The notes: generated by a model from the sequence alone, not told the origin. Positions 14,846 through 25,436 are shown, counted from the first letter of the stretch. The stretch: DNA of 42,120 nucleotides from an uncultured Clostridia bacterium (GCA_946484175.1 CAMLSX010000017.1:1-42120); one strand, 5' to 3'. Translations and numbers: made by a program.

Positions 14846-15712
14846 ATGGCAAAGAAAAAGAGTGCAAAAGCAGCAAAGCTTCGCAACAATATTATTGTAC
14901 ATACGGTTCTGGCCATTCTGGCTGCAATCTGGGTATTCCCGGTGCTGTGGGTAGTCATGACCAGCTTCCGGGCGGAAAAAGGCTCTTATGTTTCCACCTT
15001 CTTCCCCCAGTCCTTTACCTTTGACAACTACATCCGGCTGTTTACCGATACCACGGTGCTCAACTTCCCTCAGATGTTCATGAACACCCTGATTATCGCC
15101 ATCTGCTCCTGTATTCTCTCCAGCTTCTATGTGTTGTCCGCTTCCTATTGCCTGTCCCGCATCCGTTTCCGGATGCGTAAGCCCTTCATGAACATGGCCA
15201 TGGTGCTGGGACTGTTCCCGGGCTTTATGTCCATGATTGCCGTGTACTTCATCCTGAAAGCAGTGGGTCTCAGCGAGGGCTCCATGATTCGTCTGGCCCT
15301 GATTCTCTGCTATTCCGGCAGCGCAGCGCTGAGCTTCCAGATTGCAAAGGGCTTCTTTGATACCACCCCCTATGCCATCGACGAAGCGGCCCTCATTGAC
15401 GGCTGCACCCGCGGTCAGATTTTCACCAAAATCACTCTTCCCCTCAGCAAGCCCATTGTCATCTATACCGTTCTGACGGCTTTTATCGGCCCGTGGGTGG
15501 ACTTCATTTTCGCAAAAGTCATCTGCCGCGCGAACTCTGACCAGTACACCGTAGCGATTGGACTTTGGAAGATGCTCGAAAAAGAATATATCGACAGCTG
15601 GTATACCTGCTTTGCTGCCGGTGCAGTGCTCATTTCCATCCCGATTGCCCTGCTGTTCCTCAAGCTGCAAAAATACTATGTAGACGGTATGGCCGGTGCA
15701 GTAAAAGGCTGA
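14846..15712 (+). CDS. malG: Maltodextrin ABC transporter permease (MalG-like)
   Basis: 288-aa permease with six membrane segments and the EAA motif E-A-A-L-I-D-G-C-T-R-G. The normal length and the order after malF fit the carbohydrate uptake CUT1 family. Starts 2 bases after the malF stop with AAGGAGG overlapping the end of malF, so translation is probably coupled. Confidence 0.92.
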   Translation: MAKKKSAKAAKLRNNIIVHTVLAILAAIWVFPVLWVVMTSFRAEKGSYVSTFFPQSFTFDNYIRLFTDTTVLNFPQMFMNTLIIAICSCILSSFYVLSASYCLSRIRFRMRKPFMNMAMVLGLFPGFMSMIAVYFILKAVGLSEGSMIRLALILCYSGSAALSFQIAKGFFDTTPYAIDEAALIDGCTRGQIFTKITLPLSKPIVIYTVLTAFIGPWVDFIFAKVICRANSDQYTVAIGLWKMLEKEYIDSWYTCFAAGAVLISIPIALLFLKLQKYYVDGMAGAVKG

Positions 15713-15724
15713 CGGGAGACAGAA

Positions 15725-17659
15725 ATGGCAGATTTTAAACAACAAAAATTCAACAGTATAAAATTTGCCAAAGCTTACCACTACAACGGGCACGATTTGG
15801 GGGCTTTCTGCGGCCGGGAGGGAACCACCTTCCGGCTGTGGGCCCCTACAGCCCGTGCGGCAGAGCTGCGGCTATACCAAAAAGGCCATGGGTGCGAAGC
15901 CTATTTTAGAACGCCTATGGCTCCAGGCGCCAAAGGTGTTTGGCACTGGGAGACCTCTGAAAACCTGGATGGCGTTTATTATGATTTTCTGGTTGCCGCA
16001 GATGGAATCCCGCGTGAAACAGCTGACCCTTATGCAAAAGCCTGTGGAATCAACGGGCAAAGAAGTATGGTCATCGACCTTTCCCGAACCAATCCGGAGG
16101 GCTGGGAAAACGACGTCCCACCGCGCAGGCAGCCGGAAGACATCATTTACGAAGTCCATGTGCGGGAATTTTCGTGGGCAGAAAGTGGCGGTTTCCCGCC
16201 AGAAGTCCGGGGAAAATACAAAGCCTTTTCCTATGCTGACACTACCCTGCAAAACGACGGGCTTCACCCTACCGGAATCGCCTGGTTGAAGCAGCTCGGC
16301 GTTACCCATATACAGTTAATGCCGGTTTTTGACTTTGGCTCTGTTGACGAAGGAAATCCGGAAAGCAGCTTTAACTGGGGCTATGACCCGGTAAATTATA
16401 ATGTACCGGAAGGGTCTTATTCTACTGACCCAACACACGGAGAGGTGCGCATCCGGGAATTAAAAGAACTGGTGCAATCGCTGCATCAAAATGGGTTCCG
16501 TGTCATCATGGATGTCGTGTATAACCACACATATCGCCGTGATTCCTGGCTGGAGCGTACTGTACCAGGGTATTATTACAGGCAATATTCAGACGGAACC
16601 ATCTCTGACGGCTCAGGCTGCGGCAATGATATCGCTTCTGAACGCTCTATGTGTGCGCAGTATATTATTGATTCTGTTCTCTATTGGGCAGAAGAATACC
16701 ACATGGACGGATTCCGTTTTGACCTGATGGGGCTGTTGGATACCCGGCTGATGGAAACCATTCGAAAAGAGCTGGATGCCCGATGGGGACGCGGGGAAAA
16801 ACTGGTATTTGGAGAACCCTGGTCTGCCGGTGAGAGTGCCATGGCCAGAAGATTTGTTCCGGCAGATAAAAAACATCTCGCCGAAATGGACACTGAGATC
16901 GGTGCCTTTTGCGACGGCATACGCGATGCCGTAAAGGGTTCTGTGATGGAACACACCAGCAGAGGGTTTGTAAATAAAGGCCGTCGAAAAGAAAGCGATA
17001 TCCTGCACAGTGTAACCGGTTGGTGTGGAAAATATCGAAAATTTTCTGCCGCTGCTCCGTCACAAATTATCAATTATCTTTCGTGCCATGATGATATGAC
17101 ATTGTGGGATAAGCTGGTATTTACCATGGACTCTCAAAAACAATACAACCGCTTTACGCCGGACATACTGCGGGCAAACCGTCTGGCAGCCGCAGTATGC
17201 TTTACCTGCCAGGGCCGGTTATTCCTGCTTTCTGGAGAAGAATTCGCCCGCACCAAGCTGGGCTGCCCCAACTCTTATCAATCACCTATTTCTCTGAATC
17301 GGTTAGATTGGGAACGGGCATGGAAAAATCACGAGCTGGCCGAATATTACCGGGGACTTTTTGCTCTTCGGAAAACGCTGCCCTCTCTCTGTGACAAATC
17401 TGAATCTGCACGGGAGCGGGTACTTCAAAGTCAAATTTTGCGTCCTGGATGTATACAGGTACTGCTGGACAACACCGGCGGCAGCTGGAAGCAGATTCTG
17501 ATTGTATATAATGCCTCCAGAAAACCCCAGCCACTTTCGCTGGATGGGGAGTGGTCTCTGTTGGCAGACGGAGAAAACAGTTTTCTCTGGCAAAAAGAAC
17601 ATCCTGTAACACAGTTGGAAGCCGCTCCGGTTTCATCTGTCATTCTGGGCAAAAAATAA
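15725..17659 (+). CDS. pulA: Intracellular type I pullulanase (GH13_14)
   Basis: Cuts alpha-1,6 branches of glycogen, pullulan or branched maltodextrins. 644 aa with an N-terminal CBM48-like domain (residues about 25-120: F-R-L-W-A-P-T-A), the pullulanase signature F-N-W-G-Y-D-P-V-N-Y, V-V-Y-N-H-T, nucleophile D in G-F-R-F-D-L-M-G, acid/base E in F-G-E-P-W-S-A-G and D in S-C-H-D-D-M-T. No signal peptide, so it acts in the cytoplasm on imported branched dextrins or stored glycogen. Follows malG by 12 bases with GGGAG before the ATG. Confidence 0.93.
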   Translation: MADFKQQKFNSIKFAKAYHYNGHDLGAFCGREGTTFRLWAPTARAAELRLYQKGHGCEAYFRTPMAPGAKGVWHWETSENLDGVYYDFLVAADGIPRETADPYAKACGINGQRSMVIDLSRTNPEGWENDVPPRRQPEDIIYEVHVREFSWAESGGFPPEVRGKYKAFSYADTTLQNDGLHPTGIAWLKQLGVTHIQLMPVFDFGSVDEGNPESSFNWGYDPVNYNVPEGSYSTDPTHGEVRIRELKELVQSLHQNGFRVIMDVVYNHTYRRDSWLERTVPGYYYRQYSDGTISDGSGCGNDIASERSMCAQYIIDSVLYWAEEYHMDGFRFDLMGLLDTRLMETIRKELDARWGRGEKLVFGEPWSAGESAMARRFVPADKKHLAEMDTEIGAFCDGIRDAVKGSVMEHTSRGFVNKGRRKESDILHSVTGWCGKYRKFSAAAPSQIINYLSCHDDMTLWDKLVFTMDSQKQYNRFTPDILRANRLAAAVCFTCQGRLFLLSGEEFARTKLGCPNSYQSPISLNRLDWERAWKNHELAEYYRGLFALRKTLPSLCDKSESARERVLQSQILRPGCIQVLLDNTGGSWKQILIVYNASRKPQPLSLDGEWSLLADGENSFLWQKEHPVTQLEAAPVSSVILGKK

Positions 17660-17681
17660 CCTTAGTAAACGGGGGATCCCC

Positions 17682-19631
17682 ATGAAATTTCTCTATGGAA
17701 AACATGACTTTTCTGGATTGGAACGGAGTCGGGAAAGCAGCTGGCTGCTGACCAACGGCCTTGGCGGCTTTTCCTCTATGACCATTGCCGGAGAAGCTGC
17801 AAGAAACGACCACGCACTGCTCATGGCCTGTACGCAAGCCCCCAACCATCGTTGGAATGTAGTGCATCGGTTACAGGAAATCCTGACCGTAGGAGAACAG
17901 GAAGTTTTTCTTTCTACACAGCAGTTTGCAGAAAAAGAATCGGAAAACGGCTGGAAATACCTGTCTTTTATGGAAGTAGACGGCTTACCAAAATGGTATT
18001 TTCAATATCAAGGCGCGCAAGTCGAAAAGTATATCGTGATGGATTGGGAACAGAACATTGTAGCCGTCCGGTACAAGATTGTCAATGAAAGTGGAACCCA
18101 CTGTATACTGCGAGTTCGGCCGTGGATGCAATTCGTCTCAAAAGGAGAAGACCTTTTTCCAGAGCAGAAATTTTCTCTTTCAGGGGATACCGTAGAATCC
18201 GCTGGCATCAAGCTGCATATTGCATCCAATGCGCTGCTCCGGCAGGAAGCCTTACAGTATGAAACCCTTTTTTATTCCTATGACGATTGTGATGGGCGCC
18301 GCCCCACCGGCACAGCTGCGGCGATGCTTTCCATAGAAAAAGAAATCCCCGCTGGCTATACCGGCCTGCTGGAAGTGGTGTTTTCTCTGGAGGAAGAACC
18401 GCGCTGTTTTGAAGATGTACTTCATCGGGCACAGCATCGAAGAGTCAATCTTCTGCAGCGCTGCGGCCTGAAAGGCCCCCTGGCCCGCCAGCTGGCTGAA
18501 AGCGCAGATGCCTTTATCTCCCGCAGGGATTCTACCGGCGGCAGTACCATTTTGGCAGGATACCCCTTTTTCACCGACTGGGGTCGGGATACCATGATTG
18601 CTTTGCCTGGCTGCACCCTTTCCACTGGGCGGTATGAAGAGGCCAGAAGCATCCTGTACACCTTTATGGAAAATGAACGGGATGGCCTGATGCCCAACCT
18701 CTTCCCCGAAGGAGAAAACGAACCTCTGTATAATACCGTAGACGCAGCGCTGCTGTTTATCAACTGTGTCTATTTATATCACCAGTATACCGAAGACGAT
18801 GCTTTCGTCCGGCAGGCTTATCCCGTGATGGAGCGGATTATGGATCGCTACCAGAAAGGCACGGAATACCACATTTATATGGATACAGATGGGCTGATCT
18901 CTGCCGGAGAAGGGCTGGAACAGCTCACCTGGATGGATGTGCGTGTCGGGGAGCATTTGCCTACCCCACGGCACGGCAAGCCGGTAGAGATTAACGCTTA
19001 CTGGTACAACGCCGCCTGCATCATGGATGCACTGGCTCATGCAGCTGGAAAAGACGGCAGCCAGTACCGCGAGTTGGCTGACAAAGTCAAGAGCTCCTTC
19101 CGCAAAGCTTTCTGGATAGAAGAAAAGGGATACCTTCGGGATGTCCTTTCGGGGAAATCTGATGAAGAACAGCTTCGATGCAATCAAATCTGGGCAGTAT
19201 CGATGCCTTTCACCATGCTGACCCCCGAACAGGAAAAGCAAGTGGTAGAGGCTGTTGGAAAAGCGCTCTACACTCCGTTGGGACTACGCACACTGGACCC
19301 ACAGGACCCCGCATTTCATCCAACCTATGGTGGGCCCCAGGAAAAGCGGGATCTTGCCTATCATCAGGGAACTGTGTGGCCCTTCCCGCTCGGAGCCTAT
19401 TATCTGGCATATTTAAAGGTACATGGTTGTTCAGGAGAAGCTGCCCAACGGGTGCGAACCCAGATGGAAGCTCTGGTTTCCGCTTTGCGCGAGGGCTGTG
19501 CCGGACAACTGCCTGAAATATACGACGGTGAAAACCCAACCGTTTCCCGTGGCTGCTTTGCCCAGGCATGGAGTATTGGAGAACTGCTTCGGGTAGCAGA
19601 ACAGCTGGAAAAAATTAATTTTGAAATCTGA
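17682..19631 (+). CDS. Glycogen debranching enzyme, amylo-alpha-1,6-glucosidase type (GH133)
   Basis: 649 aa. The N-terminal beta domain begins with S-S-W-L-L-T-N-G-L-G-G-F, and the C-terminal (alpha/alpha)6 barrel (about 270-645) has G-Y-P-F-F-T-D-W-G-R-D-T-M-I-A-L-P-G, Y-N-T-V-D-A and G-T-V-W-P-F-P-L-G, typical of bacterial GDE-C enzymes. It removes alpha-1,6-linked glucose left by phosphorylase. Its presence directly beside a pullulanase means two debranching activities in one operon, perhaps for different branch lengths. No signal peptide. Starts 22 bases after pulA with GGGGGA before the ATG. Confidence 0.9.
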   Translation: MKFLYGKHDFSGLERSRESSWLLTNGLGGFSSMTIAGEAARNDHALLMACTQAPNHRWNVVHRLQEILTVGEQEVFLSTQQFAEKESENGWKYLSFMEVDGLPKWYFQYQGAQVEKYIVMDWEQNIVAVRYKIVNESGTHCILRVRPWMQFVSKGEDLFPEQKFSLSGDTVESAGIKLHIASNALLRQEALQYETLFYSYDDCDGRRPTGTAAAMLSIEKEIPAGYTGLLEVVFSLEEEPRCFEDVLHRAQHRRVNLLQRCGLKGPLARQLAESADAFISRRDSTGGSTILAGYPFFTDWGRDTMIALPGCTLSTGRYEEARSILYTFMENERDGLMPNLFPEGENEPLYNTVDAALLFINCVYLYHQYTEDDAFVRQAYPVMERIMDRYQKGTEYHIYMDTDGLISAGEGLEQLTWMDVRVGEHLPTPRHGKPVEINAYWYNAACIMDALAHAAGKDGSQYRELADKVKSSFRKAFWIEEKGYLRDVLSGKSDEEQLRCNQIWAVSMPFTMLTPEQEKQVVEAVGKALYTPLGLRTLDPQDPAFHPTYGGPQEKRDLAYHQGTVWPFPLGAYYLAYLKVHGCSGEAAQRVRTQMEALVSALREGCAGQLPEIYDGENPTVSRGCFAQAWSIGELLRVAEQLEKINFEI

Positions 19632-19643
19632 GAGGAGACAACG

Positions 19644-21905
19644 ATGATGGAACAGGCATTGCAGAAAATTCTCAAAGAAAAATTTGAAAAGACACTGGAA
19701 ACCGCTGACAGCCGGGAAATTTATATTGCCCTGTTGTATTTCACCCGTGATAAAATGGCAGATATGCCCGTAAACGAAGGAAAACGCAAGCTGTATTATG
19801 TTTCCGCCGAATTCCTCATCGGCAAGCTGCTGTCCAATAACCTCATCAATCTGGGGCTGTTCGACGAGGCCCGTGAGCTGCTCCACCGCTATGGCCATGA
19901 GCTGACAGAGATTGAAGAATCCGAAAATGAGCCTTCTCTGGGCAACGGTGGTCTTGGCCGTCTGGCCGCCTGCTTCCTGGACTCCATTGCCAGCCTGAAC
20001 CTGTGCGGAGACGGTGCCGGACTGAACTATCATGACGGCCTTTTCTATCAGAAGCTTGAAAATAACTATCAGAGGGAAGTCAAGAACCCCTGGATGTCTT
20101 CCGATAGCTGGCTCACCGATACCGGTGTCCACTTTACAGTGGAGTTTGGCGGGTTTACTATGGATTCCATCATGTATGACATCTGTGTGCCCGGATACCA
20201 GGGACGCCGCAATGCCTTGCATCTGTTTGATTCCCCCACTGTGGATGAATCCCTGATTGGCGATGGCATTTCCTTTGACAAAACCGACATTCCCCGCAAC
20301 CTGACCCTGTTCCTGTATCCCGATGACAGCGATGATGCCGGCCGCCTGCTGCGGGTGTACCAGCAGTACTTCCTGGTGAGCAGCACCGCCCAGCTGATTT
20401 TGAAAGAGACCAAAGAGCGCGGCGGCGATCTTGCTCACCTGCATGAGTATGTAGCAGTACAGATTAACGATACCCACCCCACCATGATTATCCCCGAGCT
20501 CATTCGCCTGCTGGTAAAAGAGGGACTGAGCATGGATGAGGCTGTGAAAGAAGTTAGCCTGACCTGCGCTTATACCAATCACACCATTCTGGCCGAAGCA
20601 CTGGAAAAGTGGCCCGCCGCCTTTATCGAGAAGGTCGCGCCCCAGCTTATGCCCATCATCAAGGAGCTGGACGAGCGGGCGAAAAAAATCTCCGACGACC
20701 CCAGAGTGGCCATTATCGATAAAGATAACCGGGTGCATATGGCTCACATCGACATTCATTTTGGTTACAGCGTCAACGGAGTGGCTGCCCTGCACACCGA
20801 AATTCTGAAAGAGTCCGAGCTGCATCCCTTCTATGAGCTCTATCCCGAAAAATTCAACAACAAGACCAACGGCATCACCTTCCGCCGCTGGCTGCTTCAC
20901 TGCAACCCCAATTTGGCTGCTTATGTAGAAAGCCTCATCGGCCCCGGCTTTAAGACCGATGCGATGGAGCTGGAAAAGCTGCTTTCCTTTACGGATGACG
21001 AAACTGTCCTGGAAAAGCTGCTGGCTATTAAGCAGGAAAACAAAGAAGAGCTTGCCGGCTATCTCAAAGAGACGCAGGGAATTGTGCTCAACACCGAGTC
21101 CGTATTTGATATTCAGGTAAAGCGCCTGCACGAATACAAGCGCCAGCAGATGAACGCCCTGTATGCCGTATATAAATATCTGCAAATCAAAGCAGGCCAC
21201 CTGCCGCCCCGCCCCATCACCATGATCTTCGGCGCAAAGGCTGCCCCCGCCTACACCATTGCCAAGGATATTATTCACTTTATCATGTGTTTGGGACAGA
21301 TCATCGATAACGATCCCGACGTGCGGGATTGGCTCAAAGTGGTCATGATTGAAAACTACAACGTGACCAAGGCTGCCAAGGTCATCCCTGCCTGCGACAT
21401 TTCCGAGCAAATCAGTTTGGCCTCCAAGGAAGCCTCGGGCACCGGCAACATGAAGTTCATGCTGAACGGTGCAGTCACACTGGGAACCGAGGATGGCGCC
21501 AACGTGGAAATTGGTGAACTGGTAGGAAAGGAAAACATCTACACCTTCGGTAAGAGCTCCGACGAAGTGATTGACCTGTACGCCACCCACGGCTATTCTT
21601 CCGCTGCCATCTATGATTCCGACCCGGAAATCGCTGAACTGGTAGACTTTATTATCGACAAAAAGATGATCCGTATCGGAGATGTATACGCCCTGTGCCG
21701 CCTGTACAAGGAAATTGTGGGCAAAGACTGGTTCATGACGCTGCTCGATTTGAAGGAATACATTGCCGTCAAGGAAAAAATGCTGATGGACTATGAAGAC
21801 CGGAAAGCCTGGGCGAAAAAATCACTGGTAAACATCGCTAAAGCCGGATTTTTCTCCTCTGACCGTACCATCCAGGAATATAACGACGATATCTGGCATC
21901 TGTAA
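19644..21905 (+). CDS. glgP: Glycogen/maltodextrin phosphorylase
   Basis: Releases glucose 1-phosphate from alpha-1,4-glucans with inorganic phosphate. 753 aa, a little shorter than classic phosphorylases, as in other Clostridia. Typical segments are [35 protein letters not shown] and [10 protein letters not shown], whose lysine (about residue 600) binds pyridoxal phosphate, followed by [11 protein letters not shown]. Two ATG codons follow AGGAG; the first (19644) is used here. Located between the debranching enzyme and malQ, so glucans are cut to glucose 1-phosphate without spending ATP. Confidence 0.96.
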   Translation: MMEQALQKILKEKFEKTLETADSREIYIALLYFTRDKMADMPVNEGKRKLYYVSAEFLIGKLLSNNLINLGLFDEARELLHRYGHELTEIEESENEPSLGNGGLGRLAACFLDSIASLNLCGDGAGLNYHDGLFYQKLENNYQREVKNPWMSSDSWLTDTGVHFTVEFGGFTMDSIMYDICVPGYQGRRNALHLFDSPTVDESLIGDGISFDKTDIPRNLTLFLYPDDSDDAGRLLRVYQQYFLVSSTAQLILKETKERGGDLAHLHEYVAVQINDTHPTMIIPELIRLLVKEGLSMDEAVKEVSLTCAYTNHTILAEALEKWPAAFIEKVAPQLMPIIKELDERAKKISDDPRVAIIDKDNRVHMAHIDIHFGYSVNGVAALHTEILKESELHPFYELYPEKFNNKTNGITFRRWLLHCNPNLAAYVESLIGPGFKTDAMELEKLLSFTDDETVLEKLLAIKQENKEELAGYLKETQGIVLNTESVFDIQVKRLHEYKRQQMNALYAVYKYLQIKAGHLPPRPITMIFGAKAAPAYTIAKDIIHFIMCLGQIIDNDPDVRDWLKVVMIENYNVTKAAKVIPACDISEQISLASKEASGTGNMKFMLNGAVTLGTEDGANVEIGELVGKENIYTFGKSSDEVIDLYATHGYSSAAIYDSDPEIAELVDFIIDKKMIRIGDVYALCRLYKEIVGKDWFMTLLDLKEYIAVKEKMLMDYEDRKAWAKKSLVNIAKAGFFSSDRTIQEYNDDIWHL

Positions 21906-21916
21906 GGAGAAATCAT

Positions 21917-23371
21917 ATGAAACAAACAGGCATCCTGCTGGCTGTTTCCTCCCTTCCCACCCCGCATGGGGTGGGGGATTTGGGACAACCGGCGCTGGAT
22001 TGGATTGATATTTTGGCCGAAAACGGCATTACCATCTGGCAGATTCTGCCCCTGAATCCCACTGGCTATGGAAACTCCCCCTACCAGCCCTATTCCTCCC
22101 GAGCTGGAGACGAATTGTACATCAGTCTGGAAACGCTGGCCGAAGAAGGCTTGCTGACAGAACCCCTTCTCACAGAAGAAAACGAATCCCCACGGGTAAA
22201 ATATGAAACTGTGCGGGCCCAAAAAGAATCATGGCTCAAAAAAGCTTACGCCTCCTTTACCCCGGACGCGGAATACGAGGCTTTTGCCGAACAGGACTGG
22301 GTGCGGGAATACTGCGTATTTCGCGCTATGAAAAAAGCAAACTCCAACCGCTGCTGGCTGGAATGGCCCAAAGAACAGCGGGACTGGCCTCAAACGAAGC
22401 AAGTGCTTTCCCCGGAATTGGAAACAGAAGCCGGATATCAGGCCTTTTTGCAATATGAATTTTTACGCCAGTGGAACCGGGTGAGGGACTATGCCCACAG
22501 CAAAAACATTCAGATTATGGGAGATGTCCCCTTCTATGTGGGCATTGACTCTGTAGACGTTTGGGCTGGACGGGAAAATTTCCTGCTGGACAGCGAGGGC
22601 TATCCCACCTATATCGCCGGAGTTCCGCCGGATTATTTCAGCGCTACCGGCCAGCGCTGGGGTAACCCTATTTATGACTGGGACAAGCTGGAAAAAGACG
22701 GCTTTGACTTCTGGGTGGAGCGAATCGGTTATAACCAGAAACTATTTGATATTATCCGCATTGACCATTTTCGAGCTTTTGATACTTTCTGGAAAATTCC
22801 CGCTTCCTGCCCCACCGCCATTGAGGGTGACTGGATTGAGGCTCCCGGATATGCGGTGCTCGATACCCTGTACGAGAAGATTCCCGGCCTTCAGCTGGTA
22901 GCAGAGGATTTGGGTGATCTTCGGCCGGAAGTACTTACCCTGCGGGATCACTATCATCTCAAGGGCATGAAGGTGCTGGAATTTACGCTGGATACCAAAG
23001 GGAAACGTGCTTTTGACCGGGAACCCGCCAAAGAAAATCAGATTCTTTATACCGGTACCCACGACAACGACACGCTGCGGGGATGGTATGACTCTCTGAA
23101 TACAGCCGGAAAACGCAAGCTGCGCCGGTGGCTGAAAAAGCAGGGCTGTACCCAGGGCAATGCAGTGGAACGGCTGATTCAATTGGCCTTGCAGGCTCCC
23201 GCAGATTATGTGGTTCTCCCTGCACAGGATGTAATGGAGCTGCCCAACACAGCCCGGATGAATACGCCCGGTACGGTAGGCTCTCCCAACTGGGAATGGC
23301 GTCTCACCAGCTTTGATTCGCTGGAAGCCTGCCTGAAGAAAATTTCCCTTTTGATTGCACAAAGAAATTAG
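21917..23371 (+). CDS. malQ: 4-alpha-glucanotransferase (amylomaltase, GH77)
   Basis: Transfers alpha-1,4-glucan segments between maltodextrins and frees glucose, making chains long enough for the phosphorylase. 484 aa, normal for GH77. Motifs are W-Q-I-L-P-L-N-P-T-G-Y-G-N-S-P-Y-Q near the N-terminus, nucleophile D in I-R-I-D-H-F-R, acid/base E in A-E-D-L-G, T-G-T-H-D-N-D-T and the C-terminal R-M-N-T-P-G-T-V-G-S-P-N-W. AAGGAG 8 bases upstream. Last gene of the operon, followed by a terminator. Confidence 0.96.
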   Translation: MKQTGILLAVSSLPTPHGVGDLGQPALDWIDILAENGITIWQILPLNPTGYGNSPYQPYSSRAGDELYISLETLAEEGLLTEPLLTEENESPRVKYETVRAQKESWLKKAYASFTPDAEYEAFAEQDWVREYCVFRAMKKANSNRCWLEWPKEQRDWPQTKQVLSPELETEAGYQAFLQYEFLRQWNRVRDYAHSKNIQIMGDVPFYVGIDSVDVWAGRENFLLDSEGYPTYIAGVPPDYFSATGQRWGNPIYDWDKLEKDGFDFWVERIGYNQKLFDIIRIDHFRAFDTFWKIPASCPTAIEGDWIEAPGYAVLDTLYEKIPGLQLVAEDLGDLRPEVLTLRDHYHLKGMKVLEFTLDTKGKRAFDREPAKENQILYTGTHDNDTLRGWYDSLNTAGKRKLRRWLKKQGCTQGNAVERLIQLALQAPADYVVLPAQDVMELPNTARMNTPGTVGSPNWEWRLTSFDSLEACLKKISLLIAQRN

Positions 23372-23390
23372 AAAAACTCTCTTTAAAAAG

Positions 23391-23430
23391 AGCACCCCAT
23401 GATGCAAAAATGCATTGTGGGGTGCTTTGT
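23391..23430 (+). terminator. Terminator after malQ
   Basis: AGCACCCCA (23391-23399) pairs with TGGGGTGCT (23418-23426), with a further TGCA/TGCA pairing inside the loop and TTTGT after it. It separates malQ from the convergent binding-protein genes. Confidence 0.75.
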
Positions 23431-23450
23431 GCTGCCTGATGTAATTACTG

Positions 23451-24530
23451 TTAAAAACCCTCTATTTCCTGCTGTATCAATGTTTCCCTTGTTATTTTAT
23501 AGTAGGGCAGCCATATATAATGTCCTTCTTCAATTTGCATTTTTTCAAGTGAACTTTCGGAATCCGATAATCTTAATGCCAACTCCAATAAAACGCCCGG
23601 CATTTCCGGAGCATTTTGAACCGTCCCAAGCAATTCTTTCTTTCGAAGCGCTTCAATCGCAGGTTCTGTGGCATCTACTCCCACTACAGCAGGCAGTGGA
23701 TCTATCCCGGCTTCTTTCATAGCATCAATCGCTCCCAGAGCCATATCGTCATTATTGGCAATGACCACTTCGATTTTTTCGCCGAATATCTCACACCACA
23801 GCTTCATTTTGGCAGCAGCCTGTGAACGGCTCCAGTTCGCCGTATCGCTATCCAATTTTTCCAGTGGAATATCTGCTTTCAGCAATGGTTTGATTGCGTA
23901 TTCAGAGCGCAGCATGGCATCCTGATGTCCTGGTTCCCCTTCCAGCATAACATACTGTATGGTGCCATCCCCATTTTTATCAATATCGGACTGATCTTTT
24001 CTCCATGCCTCCAGAATAATTTCTCCCTGATAAATTCCGGATTCTTCTCCCTTTGGCCCTACATAATATACTTTTTCCCATCTTTGCAAATCTTCCTGCA
24101 CTGGCTGGCGATTAAAAAATATTACCGGAACATCACGCGATGCAGCTTTATCAATCAGCACCGCGGCAGCTGTACGGTCTACAATATTTACACACAAAAC
24201 ATCACAACCGCTGTCCAAAAACCGGTCGATCTGTTCCAGCTGCACCGTTTGGTTACTCTGTCCATCTGCCAGGTTCAAATTGATTTTTAAATTGCTGACA
24301 CTTTCTTTTTCCCTTGCAAGTTGCTCCATTTCCTGTACAACTGCAGAAATGAAGGTATCATTCTGTGAATACATCGCCAGCCCTATCCGTACCGTTTTTA
24401 CTGTCGGAGTGTTTGAAGAATGACAGCCAGACCCCAAGAATAAAAAGCAAACCGTTATCAAAAAGCAGAAACAGGCTTTATGAAGTAACTGGGAACAACA
24501 GCTTTTGATTCTCCGGTTCATAAATTTCAT
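23451..24530 (-). CDS. Sugar-binding lipoprotein, galactose-binding-protein type (probable sensor)
   Basis: 359-aa lipoprotein. The signal peptide ends in F-L-G-S-G-C, with C36 as anchor. The fold is that of glucose/galactose-binding protein: V-R-I-G-L-A-M-Y near the start, F-F-N-R-Q-P, V-V-I-A-N-N-D-D-M-A-L-G-A and V-G-V-D-A-T-E. A calcium-binding-like loop D-K-N-G-D-G-T-I-Q-Y-V-M-L-E-G matches that of MglB. It overlaps the preceding gene by 53 bases (44 if the second ATG at 24521, with GGGGAG before it, is used). No permease genes are beside it; it follows a two-component system and another binding protein, so it probably presents sugar to the sensor kinase instead of a transporter (inference). 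Could also be a second receptor for the Mgl permease upstream. Confidence 0.82.
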   Translation of the reverse strand: MKFMNRRIKSCCSQLLHKACFCFLITVCFLFLGSGCHSSNTPTVKTVRIGLAMYSQNDTFISAVVQEMEQLAREKESVSNLKINLNLADGQSNQTVQLEQIDRFLDSGCDVLCVNIVDRTAAAVLIDKAASRDVPVIFFNRQPVQEDLQRWEKVYYVGPKGEESGIYQGEIILEAWRKDQSDIDKNGDGTIQYVMLEGEPGHQDAMLRSEYAIKPLLKADIPLEKLDSDTANWSRSQAAAKMKLWCEIFGEKIEVVIANNDDMALGAIDAMKEAGIDPLPAVVGVDATEPAIEALRKKELLGTVQNAPEMPGVLLELALRLSDSESSLEKMQIEEGHYIWLPYYKITRETLIQQEIEGF

Positions 24531-25434
24531 CTCCCCTTACTATTGAAAACCGCAGCGACTCTTTTGAATCGGGATGATCTCCCCGGACAGAACGAATGGC
24601 TTCTTCCACCGCCATATATCCTACAGCATATTCACTCCACACCGCAATGGCCGACAAAACGCCCTGTTCCAATCCTGCCACAATCTCTCCTGTACAACCA
24701 ACGCCGTATAATTCCGGGCGATTTTCTCTTTGTGCATAATATTCAGAAATTTTCTGCGTGGAAGCACAATCAAATGCAATGACTTTCCCTACTTTCTGCC
24801 GGACGATTTCATAGTTCAATCCGTCCGTAAGGCGCGAATCTGAGCGCGTCCATAAAATCACCTGTACACCTGCATTTTCCAATATTTCCTGCGCCCCCTG
24901 CACACGTTCTGAAAATCCCTGACTGTTCGGACAGCTGTTAATCAGCATAACCGTCTGATCCGAATCTGTTTCTAACACTGCCTCGGCCAACTGCTGCCCC
25001 ACCTGATAATTATCAGGCGAAAAATAGGCCCGCTCCCCTTTTATGGAAGATTCCAGAGTGATTAAAGGAAGCTGAAAAGGTATTTCCTCCAGTGCTTTTT
25101 GCATTTTTTGACTATCTGCCGCCATTACAATCAGGGAATCGGTTCCTCTTTCTACCTCTCTTTGCAAAAGCTCTCCCTGTTCTTTTGCACTATTCGCAGA
25201 GGTTGGAATCAAAAAACGCAATTCAGCCCTTTGATCGCTGGCTGCCTGCTCCATCCCCATACGCAGCGTATTCAATAAAGCGTTGTCTGAATCCCGTACA
25301 ATGACAGAAATCTCGATTGGTACACGCTTGGGGAAATACATGGAAAGAGTCGGATATAACAATGTTAAAATAACGGAGATTCCCAGTAAAGCCAATACAA
25401 AAAGTTGAATCAGGTTCCGTCTGCAATGCTTCAT
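24478..25434 (-). CDS. Membrane-anchored periplasmic-binding-protein-like sensor
   Basis: 318 aa. A short basic N-terminus, one membrane segment (L-F-V-L-A-L-L-G-I-S-V-I-L-T-L-L, residues about 10-30) and an extracellular RbsB/LacI-type sugar-binding domain (I-S-V-I-V-R-D-S-D, I-V-M-A-A-D-S, V-I-A-F-D-C-A-S, G-V-G-C-T-G-E-I-V). There is no lipobox, so the first helix stays as an anchor. Starts 2 bases after the kinase gene stop, so the two are made together. Related arrangements exist in Clostridia where a binding protein (such as XylFII) acts with a LytS/YesM-type kinase and YesN regulator. The ligand is unknown. Confidence 0.82.
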   Translation of the reverse strand: MKHCRRNLIQLFVLALLGISVILTLLYPTLSMYFPKRVPIEISVIVRDSDNALLNTLRMGMEQAASDQRAELRFLIPTSANSAKEQGELLQREVERGTDSLIVMAADSQKMQKALEEIPFQLPLITLESSIKGERAYFSPDNYQVGQQLAEAVLETDSDQTVMLINSCPNSQGFSERVQGAQEILENAGVQVILWTRSDSRLTDGLNYEIVRQKVGKVIAFDCASTQKISEYYAQRENRPELYGVGCTGEIVAGLEQGVLSAIAVWSEYAVGYMAVEEAIRSVRGDHPDSKESLRFSIVRGDEIYEPENQKLLFPVTS

Positions 25435-25436
25435 AG

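Noticed and set aside
19431-21590. 719-aa open frame on the minus strand
   Set aside because: Antisense to glgP, a clear real gene with conserved motifs; the frame follows the GC-rich third positions of glgP.
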